Shown here: in pieces, positions 55,535 through 64,000 of the stretch
Layout: the number at the start of each line of letters is the position of its first letter
Position numbering within the stretch: the first letter of the stretch is position 1
From: Gyromitra esculenta
Taxonomy: Eukaryota > Ascomycota > Pezizomycetes > Pezizales > Discinaceae
DNA: 64,000 nucleotides
Assembly: GCA_038503075.1 (NCBI GenBank)
Contig: JBCAML010000010.1
Location: forward strand, 1,860,001-1,924,000
Direction of reading: 5' to 3'
Translations under genes and position numbers: made by a program
Notes under the pieces: model-generated
Database searches by the model: none
What the model was told of the DNA's origin: nothing
What the model saw: only the letters and a program-made list of their open reading frames with translations

Positions 55535-56659
55535 GCTATTAGATCTTGGCGTGCGGTATGTTCACAGGAGATAAGCCACCAAAGACGCCTTCTAGAGACG
55601 TAGCGATTTCAGCTGAGGTATTGCTGCTGAAAACCGACCTTGCTCGCTGAATATAATCGGACACTGTTTAGAGTCACATGGCTATGATTTAGTGGGGTTT
55701 ATCCGAGACCGCTTCGATAGTCAATCTTACTGGTGATCAGCTACGGTTGATGAGTTCTTATTTCATCTGTTGTAGAACCTTGTATATGTATGGTCTGTTA
55801 CTCCATCGGGCTATAAAAACGGGTGCGTTAATATCGTGTGTGGAAATTGAGGCTTGTTGGCGCAGAGGGATACCTACGAGGTAGGCACGTCTGATTTGGT
55901 GTTGACAGCTTTATCCTTTTACTCAACTCAGTCATCTCTATCGTACGGTGAAATAGAATAACCGCTTATCATTTCCAGATATTGCAGAACGTAAACTCTG
56001 GGAGCGCTGGATGTAAAAAGACCTGTACAGTAAATGTATTCCCTAACAAGTAAATCGTTATTTGAGCATATATATTACGACAGCATTGTGGGCCCTGCAC
56101 TATGAGCACGTGTCCAAACTCGTTAAACTAGAAGTGAACATCCACTCTCCCCTCGTGTTATATAATTCAGCTGAAGTCAATGCAGTAAGAAATATCTCGA
56201 AAACCCAGCTGAACGGCTTGAGCTAGTCCAATTTTTCCCCTGCTGATCAGAAAGGCGCATTGCTGATGGATCGACTGCCTGTAACAGTATTATTGATATA
56301 GAGATAACCACACTAGTAGAAGCCTAATGCCAGATGATACACAGGGATAGTGGGGACGATATGTCCGCTAAGGTATAGGTGCTAAGATGGTCTAGCACGG
56401 GGGCAGGGAAGAGGTAGGGCTGGATGAATAAATGGAGTGCCTGGTAAGTTCTATCAGCTGAGAAAAGCCGGCGGAAGTACAGCTAGGATCTGTTTACGCA
56501 AATTAGTAAAAATATTTGTCGTATAGAGTATTCTTCAGTATTTATTAGCTGGGTTCTCCCCGGTGAAATCTCAAGAAATCTTAACTCGCTATCCTTCCTC
56601 ACCACTTCCTCGCTACACACTATCAAAACAATCAGTCAATTCAACTCTCGAAGAAAATC
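55535..56659. other. Gene-free stretch, upstream of the small Gly-rich gene
   Basis: No gene recognised. CT-rich runs at 56588-56640 just before the ATG at 56660 resemble a fungal core promoter. Confidence 0.4.
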
Positions 56660-57263
56660 ATGGCACCAAGTTTTGTGAGTGATCTTGATCTTCTCCTGAT
56701 GGTTAGTTGCTGACTCTCCTGCTACATACAGATTAAGAAGTATGTATATCCCTTAGATTCGCAACCTTTGCTTACAGTTTCTCTATAGGGACGTTAAAGA
56801 CTATACCAAGCAGGAATGGCTCGAATTTCTCCAGGTTACTGAAAAATTCGGGGGTTCGGCTGGTCTCAAGATGATTATGGACTCACCTCCGGAGAAACCA
56901 GCGCCCCGAGACCCTAGCGATTTTCTGATCACTGCCAGCGCTGTTGCGGATATCACGTCTGTCCTGCTCGTCACCTATATCAGTATTGGTACCACCGATG
57001 GGGAATACACCGGGGATGGCTTTGCTGGTGGACCTGGGCTTGGCGGTTTAGTCTGCGCTGGGGCTTTGAGCTATAATTCCATGTCAGAGTTGGAATCTGC
57101 AGACAACACGTTTTGGCTGGTCGACGGTGCGGAAGATGTGGGAGGTATCATTATTTATTTCTATATCGACGGCAATTGTGTCGCAATGTTTGTAGGTGGG
57201 GGGTTGGGAGAAATTGCGACTGCATGTGGAGGGGCCGATTTCACCTGGAGCTCGACGAGTTAA
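56660..57263 (+). CDS. Small Gly-rich, probably beta-rich hypothetical protein, three exons
   Basis: Exons 56660-56701, 56732-56739 (8 nt) and 56789-57263; 525 nt, 175 codons with stop. Intron 1 GTTAGT...CATACAG, intron 2 GTATGT...CTATAG. Skipping the 8-nt exon would give a stop at once (G-R-stop), so it is needed. The first ~55 residues are helical and charged (V-K-D-Y-T-K-Q-E-W-L-E-F-L). The rest alternates Gly and hydrophobic residues (G-G-P-G-L-G-G-L-V-C-A-G-A-L, then I-I-I-Y-F-Y-I-D-G-N, then F-V-G-G-G-L-G). The pattern resembles VapA-like small beta-barrels found in some fungi, but that is only a resemblance. Confidence 0.65.
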
Positions 57264-58359
57264 GGTTAGAATGTCCTTTGTAACTTTTCTATGTGAAGTT
57301 TCGGCAACCGCTCGCATAGAAATCAGAGGTGCATGACAATTAAGGTGCTGCATATGTGTAGAGGATTTGGATTGGATTTGGATGGATTTTGAATTTTTCT
57401 TGACTAGCTCTTTGCTCGTCGTTTTATTACATGAATACAAGCTACTTATACCGCTTTGAGGCTTTTTTCTTTCTTTTTAACATTCCATTAGCGTAGTAGT
57501 CTCGTGCCAATGTTCATCCTTGGATCTGGTGCGGAGAAGTAACTAGTAACTAGGGCTGGAACTGCTCCAAGCCAAAAAATAGGTGACAATAATGTTGAGA
57601 ACCCCTAACCCATCTCAGTAGCTACTAGTATTGTGCGCAAACCGAGAAACATGTACCTAGCTTTCCCCAGTTTACTATGGCTGATTAGGCAAAGCTTTTG
57701 AAAAAGACGCCTTATCAGATTTTCATTGTTTTTTGAATTTTTAAATTTTTGGGTTTTGGCGGTGAAATCGCACAACAGGATAAAACAAAAAAATGTGCAA
57801 CGTCAAGGATCTGTGCCACATTCTCCAAACCCTTTCCAGAGTGCTTAGGCTTCGATTGTAGCAGGTTTGGTTCTATCCTATTTATCAAAAATTACTATGT
57901 GTTACCATTGCACTATACTTAGGCCGCATGTTGGTGTAGCCCCGTCCGCAAAGTCTTGGCATCCCTCATCTCTATTGAGCACGGCTGTTTAGTTGGTAAA
58001 ATGCCAAGACTCTGCGCACGTGATCGTATAGCACAAGAATTGATCAAGGTGTACCTATATGTGACCTTATAGTGCAACCAAGGCTTAAGAGCATGCCAGA
58101 AATTTGGCAACCGCATGATTCGAGACTATGTCTCATACCCTGTATGTTTTCTTCCTGGCTGCACTGACCAGAATACCATCACCATACTTTCCAAACCCTA
58201 CTCCTCCATGGAAGTTCACCCAATTCACAAAGGCTCTCTGATCATGTCAAATTCATCTAATAAAGATTATCTGATTAGAGTCACTCTATCAAAATTCGAT
58301 CTACTCTAGGAGGAGCAGACCAGAAAAAAAAGGGTACACGATATTCGCTTCTAACACCA
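57264..58359. other. Gene-free stretch with one weak fold-back
   Basis: 57902-58083 contains weak inverted arms (TTGCACTATA at the edges; GCAAAGTCTTGGCAT/ATGCCAAGACTCTGC inside) and may be another MITE. No gene. Confidence 0.4.
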
Positions 58360-58608
58360 TACTATGGGTGTAGGGGAAAGTTTGTCATCAGGTGGCGGTG
58401 CTGGCAGCACCAAACTCGACCGCAAACCTAACCTAAGACCACGGTAACCTTTAAATTTTTACAGCAAGCTTACATAAAGTAGAGAGGTTTCAGAGATAGA
58501 GAGGATTATATTTTGCCCAGCGAAAGAAGAGCATCAGAATGTTGAGCTTGAAGAGGGGCGAAGCTAGCACCGCCGCCTGGTGACAGACTTTCTTCTACAC
58601 CCGTAGTA
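58360..58608. mobile_element. MITE-10 (TA-flanked)
   Basis: 249 bp with ~46-bp arms starting TACTATGGGTGTAGG and ending CTACACCCGTAGTA. A lone similar end lies at 58938-58956 and a decayed one at 49317. Confidence 0.85.
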
Positions 58609-58745
58609 CATGTCCTCCACAATAAGAACCAGAAAATAGGGGGTGTGTGGCTTTGAATTTTACACTACGGGATTGCGCTCAGACTTCCCAACATACAAAA
58701 CCACACCCCCTGTTTTCCGGTTTTTATGGTGATGGAGGACAAGTA
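58607..58745. mobile_element. MITE-11 (TA-flanked), sharing its left TA with MITE-10
   Basis: 139 bp, TACATGTCCTCCA...TGGAGGACAAGTA, arms ~45 bp including AGGGGGTGTG. Its left TA is the terminal TA of MITE-10, so it inserted exactly at that end. Confidence 0.85.
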
Positions 58746-59184
58746 GGATGGATGACGAGAACTGTGGCGCTAAAATTACTTTTGATAATACGAAATATAA
58801 GCTAAACTCCTAACCCAATCGTGAAAATAGTAACAAACGTGCAAAGTAAGTTTTGTTCTAAATGCTATTTCAAATAGAAATTGAGGAGATATGATTGTTG
58901 AGAGGCCGGAGAAGGTACGCCACAGTTCGTCATATTTAGCCCTACACCCGTAGTACGCGCTTACTGATTCAGTCATTATATATAGTGGTTGCCCAACAAG
59001 GTGAGAAACTCGTAATTGTGTAGGTTGGCTTAGTCACTTAACTACTGGAGGTCAGTCGAGCCTCGATGGTTTAAGCTCATGATGTCCTTAACGAATAGAT
59101 TGAAGTAGCTAACACTATCTGATAACGAGAAATAACTGAAATCAAATATAGTAACCGGGGTAATGAAGGTAATGGGAGCAATTG

Positions 59185-60207
59185 CTAAAACGACCCCCCA
59201 AGGAAAATGGAAAGTCCTCCATATATAATGGCAGCAAAGATTAGGCTCCACAAAAACTTAGTCCTACACCGTTCTAAAATTCCTCTGCTGGTATTATGAG
59301 GCGGTTCTTGTTTGGTACCGAGCTTTGGGTTCAGTGTAGTCTGAGTACTGTCTTTGGCGGCATCAAGATCTGAACCATTTTCTCCGGCATCAACAGTTTC
59401 GTCGTCGCTTTCGTCGTCGAAGATGTCAAGATCATCCTCATCTAGATTTGCGAGGGTTGCCTCCATCACGCACGTGTCGGGCTCGTCTCTTTTCGGTCCC
59501 CTCCAGCTCCAAACACATCTCCATCGGTTGTTCGCTTCAAGAATCATGTTGTCGGTCGTTTTCCGGGAGAGCAACTTGCACTTCACTTTCCGGTAAAGTA
59601 TTGCAAAGATTTGCTCTCCCGGAGCCCCAAAAACAAACTCCTGTCCATTTCCAACATTACTTCTAGATCGCATCCCAGGACCTATCATATTTTCTACCTG
59701 GTTCAGCGATGGTATGCCGGCGAGAAAAGGCACTTGAAATCTCACGCCCTTAACTTTTGAGCTGGTAAGGTCTTTGACCAGGCTCCCATCACTAACAGTG
59801 CGATAACCGACTACTAGATAAGCACTGCGACCATCCTTGAATGCCTCTTCCAGAAATTCTCGTACTCTTGGTTGGCCGCATATTTCCTTGAACCAAGCTT
59901 CGGAGTTCTCTAGATCGTAGGTTGTAGCTTGCGGTGCGCTCAGGGTAGCAGTACAGTCGCTCTGCTTTTCGTAGTTGAATGGGATAATATTGCCGAGGTG
60001 AGACTGTAGGCTTGAGCGCTTGGAGAATTGGTGGGTCTCTTCGAAATCGGTTTGAAAATTTCTGGTGAATTTCCTTTCTATTTTCGGGTCATCCGCAGGG
60101 TCGATGAAGTCCTGGTTAGGTCTATTGGCATTGAGGACGATACGTCCCAAGTTCATGGACTCGAGGGGTAAAAGGCGTCCTGCCATGGCCAAATGTGCGG
60201 TTGCCAT
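59185..60207 (-). CDS. Hypothetical protein with C-terminal membrane anchor
   Basis: 340 residues, single exon, ATG at 60207. Not assigned to a family. The N-terminus reads L-P-L-E-S-M-N-L-G-R-I-V; the middle has R-S-A-Y-L-V-V-G-Y-R-T-V and V-R-F-Q-V-P-F; an acidic run (D-E-D-D-L-D-I-F-D-D-E-S-D-D-E) lies at about residues 251-265. The last ~20 residues, L-W-S-L-I-F-A-A-I-I-Y-G-G-L-S-I-F-L, form one hydrophobic span, so it is probably a tail-anchored or C-terminally anchored protein with its bulk in the cytosol. Confidence 0.65.
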   Translation of the reverse strand: MATAHLAMAGRLLPLESMNLGRIVLNANRPNQDFIDPADDPKIERKFTRNFQTDFEETHQFSKRSSLQSHLGNIIPFNYEKQSDCTATLSAPQATTYDLENSEAWFKEICGQPRVREFLEEAFKDGRSAYLVVGYRTVSDGSLVKDLTSSKVKGVRFQVPFLAGIPSLNQVENMIGPGMRSRSNVGNGQEFVFGAPGEQIFAILYRKVKCKLLSRKTTDNMILEANNRWRCVWSWRGPKRDEPDTCVMEATLANLDEDDLDIFDDESDDETVDAGENGSDLDAAKDSTQTTLNPKLGTKQEPPHNTSRGILERCRTKFLWSLIFAAIIYGGLSIFLGGSF

Positions 60208-61377
60208 CGAGAGCCAGAGGCCAGCGAAGCTTCGTTATGTACGTATATGGGATATATTCTTTGGCGTATTGGCGATTTCTCGAGTACGAAGCGCTTCCTT
60301 GTGAGGTTGGAATGGTGTGTTTGGCAGGGCGGGGACAAGTTGTAGTGAACTAGGAGGAGAACTGGGCTCTATTATGAAACTTTTGAGGGAGCGAATTTTT
60401 GTTCCAGTCGTATAGTTCTCGTAAGGGGATATTAGTCTACGCTACAGTAATGGCAATGTCTATATGTCTAGCTTGATGATGCTGATTTTCGTTCCTCTAG
60501 TCGGTTTTGGTGTGCTCAATCCCCCCTCCAGTGAAATATGTAACAATGCTATAGGTATGGTGATGTTATAGGACATGCCTTGGGAGCAGTCCGGTGATAT
60601 GGTGCGTAGCGTAAAATCTCGAGCATAGCGGAGTGGCCTGGACTATGTAGTTTTAGATTAGCCTTCAATTAGGACCGTGTAATCTTAAACAATCCAAAAC
60701 CGCTGTCCTTACCTCTCGTTCACTTTCCTTTCATGGTAACTCTTCTCTTAGTAAATACTTTGGTAACATCCTGTCTAGGCCATTTCGTTATACTCGAGAT
60801 TTTACGGGTATCTGAATGCTGCATTTTAGCTACACTATAGCACACTGCAGGTAGTTCTGTTTCATGTTACGTGGCTATAATAATCGGCATTGCAGCTGTG
60901 ATAGAAGTGTTTGGACGTGTGTCCAATGTTTTGTATGGTGTGCAGGTCCGGTCTATTCTAAAACACGATTATGCTACGAATACCTGGCTTCCTGAAGTTG
61001 ATTTACTATTACCATCTATTTTCAAACGGACTAAGTTGGATAAAGCGGAACTAGGCTAGATTTTGGCTGGTAGAATCAATAATAACTGTGCAAGTCCTCG
61101 GTTTCAAGGAACTAACATCTTGGGCGCTGAATGGTTTGTTGCTTTCTGATAAGCGATATCTCGAGCCTAGTATGGCCTGGCCAGGCAATTATATTTCTCT
61201 GGTGGACCTTCACTCACTAGAGCCTACTTTAACGCATCTGCTGGTATTGCAGTGGGACTTCTGACTGGTACATGTCACGTAGATACTAAGAATTTTTTTT
61301 TATTTCTAAGATCCTGCAGCAGGAGCACAATGTGCGGCAGCAAAACATCAAGAAACGTGAGACTTGAGGACCGGAGC
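60208..61377. other. Gene-free stretch
   Basis: Nothing recognised apart from short unconvincing frames; the part near 60208 should hold the promoter of the minus-strand gene. Confidence 0.35.
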
Positions 61378-61575
61378 TACCATATGTACTAGGGAAATAC
61401 GACCTAAAAGTGCCCCAAGCCAGGCTTAATTTGGTATTGGATAGTCCATTCAGAAGCTCGCTTTTCGCTTGAGCCACATATCTTCTCACGAAAAACCAAT
61501 GATACTGCCGCATCTTATACCATATTGGGCTTAGCTTGAGTACTTTCAAGCCATATTTCCCTAGTACATACGGTA
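61378..61575. mobile_element. MITE-12 (TA-flanked)
   Basis: 198 bp with ~55-bp arms: TACCATATGTACTAGGG at left, CCCTAGTACATACGGTA at right, with diverged pairing further in. Confidence 0.85.
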
Positions 61576-62604
61576 CTGTGGGCTCCCCAGGATTTTTGAC
61601 GAAGATTCTAGCAGTATGATTGGCTTCTAATAGACCCCGGCTTCTCGGTCCTTTCTGATGTACGCTGTAAGCGAAGGCGGTTCTGTGAATAGCTACGTGT
61701 TGTCATGTTCTCGGGGTACAGTTAAAACATCTAGATTGCTTTTCTGCTAAGTGTATTTTCTTCCAAGTGTGTTTCGGAGATAGCTAATTTACTCAGGATA
61801 TTCGGCAGCTACTCAACATTGAGAGTAAGTGATCTGACTCCCTAGGCCTATGGGTTGCGGCCCTTCTGACGCTAGCGTATGATCGAGTACCGATGGAGTG
61901 GTAAGCCTATCGCTTTAAGCTTAAATACATCGTCTTATTTGTGCACGTAGCGCAAAATTGCTCGTGGTATTTTGCTGAGTTTAATATTAACCCATACCAT
62001 ATTATCTCGTTTATAGTAAACACGACTGACCAGGGGTGGCCCAGACCAAATCGATATTCGAATATCAATATTAGGATTAGGGTTTGAATATAGTAACTCA
62101 ACAGCAGTTGAGCAAAGATCAATGCCCCTAAGTTCGCGAAACTTTATTGATGTTTTGTCTGTCGCAATATATAGACAGGTGAAAGGTTTGGTGAAGGGTT
62201 GGTAAAAGACTTGGGGAATTGCAATTGGAGTTAGTGCTTCAGTCGATATTGTCGAGTAGCATTGCTTGAAGCCAAAAGCCAGCCTGACAATGCTGATTTG
62301 GCCCACCAAAAACTAGGCTAGTTGCTAACAACCCCTCGGTCGGTCGTATTCACTATAGGCGCGATAACACGGTATTTCTCGTATAATAACCTCGTACTAG
62401 ATATAAACGAAGGCGGCTCTGATATTCTGGTTACTTCTTAGGACCGGAGAGATAGCCGAAAAGATATAAGAAGCTTATCAACTACTCACTTATTGCTACT
62501 ACGTGTATTTCGGAGATAACGAATCCATTGAGGAAATACAGCAGATTGATGTGAGTTACTGACCAGGACTCCCATAGATAATTCCTGGAAAAACTAAGTC
62601 TTAG
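61576..62604. other. Gene-free stretch before the TPR gene
   Basis: No gene recognised. A palindrome GATATTCGAATATC near 62052 is not part of a longer structure. Confidence 0.35.
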
Positions 62605-64000
62605 TTGGCTAGATTTATCGTTTTCGGGAGCGAGGCTCGACTCCACTCAACGGTTCGTATATCTAAGTACTCGTGGTGGAAGGCGAATAGTAAACAAGAT
62701 TCTGCTCGAAGAAGCCTCCGGAAACAATCATACTGCTGTGCCAAAAAAAGATGTAGGTTATATTCTCATGTCGATAGAAGAAGGGAGATGGAAGCTAATT
62801 TCGGGTCTAGGGAGAGTCCAGATTATTCTTCGGGAGAAATGTCCAAGAATCTAGAGGAAATCACGACGTAAGCGCTGAAAGCCTACTTGGGTAGACTGTA
62901 ACTAACCTTTTGGCGATGAGGCATAGCATCGATCGCCGTGCGGCAAACATTATAGTATCTGACGGTCACTCGAGCGGAGAAATTTCGAATACGATTGTGT
63001 CACTACACACCGGGTCGCAAGATGTATCGGAAACTGTAGAAACTATCCAAGAACTCCATAACACGTTTGTGGCGACTGGGGACCGCGAATACCTGGATAC
63101 CGCTATTGGAATAGCTGAGGAGGTGTCTACCGTTGATGAAAGCATGCTGCCTATCTTAAACTATCTTCGGGGAATTCAAGATGCCACCACGGATGAGCTA
63201 GAGCATGTCGGGCCCGATAATAGGTACGCCAGGCTTTTCTCTGCGACAAGTACAAATTTGGAACTAACCTGCAAAAGGGAACTGGGCGATCGGTCAAAAG
63301 CTATCCAGAGTAAGAGTGACCTGCAGGATGGAACATCAGGCGGCACTCCTGCAAACAAAGATTGGCCAAAGATGACGAGCAATGAACAAGCTATCCAAAA
63401 CCTCCATGACAGTTACGTGGCAACAGGCAACACCATCTACCTAGATCTTGTAAAACAACTGAAATTGATACATAAAAGCGTGGACCATTACACGAAGTAT
63501 GAACAGAGAGGAACGCTGAAGGATCTTGGGCAGGCTATTAAGTGGGCCGAGGAAGCATTGACTGAAGCACCCCCTGGCGAAAATCGCTCTCGATCAATGG
63601 CTTTGTCAATCCTGGGGAAGATGCTCTTAGGCAGATATAATGCTTGTGGAGCCGCAGTCGATCTTGAGCAGGCTTTAAAGTGCTCACAGGAGGCGCTTGA
63701 ATTAATGGCCTTAAACGATCCTGAGCGAGATTTGCAATTGTATAACCTAGGGGCGGCATTCGGAACGAGGTACATGCAATTTGGAGCAGCAGAGGACCTC
63801 AAACAGGCCATCAATTTGACTGAACAGGCAGTGCTGGCATTGCCCCCGAACCACCCGAACCGACCTCAAAGATCGAGCAACCTGGGGCTGTTCGTTCTAG
63901 CGAGATATCGACGATCAGGATTGATCGAAGACCTCGAGTTTCCTATCAAGTTGCTTGAAGAAGTTGTCTCCAACGGATCCCGAGCTGAACCGAGTCTATA
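62605..64000 (+). CDS. TPR-repeat protein, 3' end outside window
   Basis: Exon 1 62605-62867, intron 62868-62926 (donor GTAAGC, branch TAACTAAC, acceptor GCATAG), exon 2 from 62927 open to the right edge. Splicing joins T-T with I-D-R-R in phase. A similar S-G-E-x-S motif occurs on both sides of the intron. From about 63510 the protein shows the fungal TPR pattern D-L-x-Q-A-I-x-x-x-E-E-A-L-x-x-x-P-P...L-x-x-L-G-x-x-L-x-x-R-Y, three units in the window (A-E-E-A-L, S-Q-E-A-L, T-E-Q-A-V). Such arrays usually precede a CHAT peptidase domain in fungal proteins, but that part, if present, lies outside. The start at 62605 is the first ATG of exon 1; earlier exons are possible. Confidence 0.75.

Noticed and set aside
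59185..60207. Gasdermin-like or other cell-death effector
   Set aside because: Only a faint N-terminal resemblance recalled from fungal hypothetical proteins; no diagnostic motif, so left as hypothetical.
62605..64000. NLR (NACHT or NB-ARC) reading of the TPR gene
   Set aside because: No P-loop or other nucleotide-binding motif is visible; only TPR units are supported in the window.

Overview
The window looks like accessory DNA from a filamentous ascomycete (Pezizomycotina). Host genes carry 42-60 nt spliceosomal introns with GTANGT-like donors and CTAAC/CTRAY-like branch sites. There is a Tad/I-like LINE, there are chromodomain Ty3/gypsy elements, and the protein families (TM-ankyrin, CorA-like, vWA, TPR) are typical of fungal accessory regions. 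No tRNA, rRNA or CRISPR was seen. The order or species cannot be fixed from sequence alone.

Layout. 1-10539 (minus): one giant, low-complexity, tandem-repeat gene that runs off the left edge; its lower 5.25 kb is a single uninterrupted frame of 1750 codons with a ~58-residue period. It carries two in-frame introns and two apparent lesions (a 1-nt frameshift near 5590 and a TAG at 5252). 11916-31306: a ~5.2 kb LINE with a 16-bp target-site duplication (TSD) and a poly(A) tail, blown up to 19.4 kb by seven LTR-retrotransposon insertions: Gypsy-1 (plus, 12044-18130), Gypsy-2 (minus, 23609-29489), four solo LTRs with perfect 5-bp TSDs, and one more diverged solo LTR. 32528-38172 (minus): a five-TM protein fused to about 25 ankyrin repeats, broken by one frameshift and two stops. 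39.6-61.6 kb: a run of TA-flanked MITEs plus one hAT-type MITE, between small host genes: a 7-exon CorA-like membrane protein (41308-43572, minus), a vWA/MIDAS protein (47645-49173, plus), a degenerate kinase-like protein (52965-53897, minus), a small Gly-rich beta-type protein with an 8-nt exon (56660-57263, plus) and a tail-anchored hypothetical protein (59185-60207, minus). 62605-64000 (plus): a TPR gene that runs off the right edge.

How parts work together. The two chromoviruses share a translation and replication design. A canonical -1 slippery heptamer touches the gag stop codon and is followed by a hairpin with covarying base pairs. The presumed primer-binding site matches no CCA-ending tRNA but is complementary to a conserved LTR motif just downstream of the TATA box, as in self-priming Tf1/sushi elements. 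LTR ends are TTTCA...TGAGA, not TG...CA. Many inactivating stops in the LINE and host genes can be explained by single C-to-T changes, as in RIP or deamination, although long TE frames remain open.
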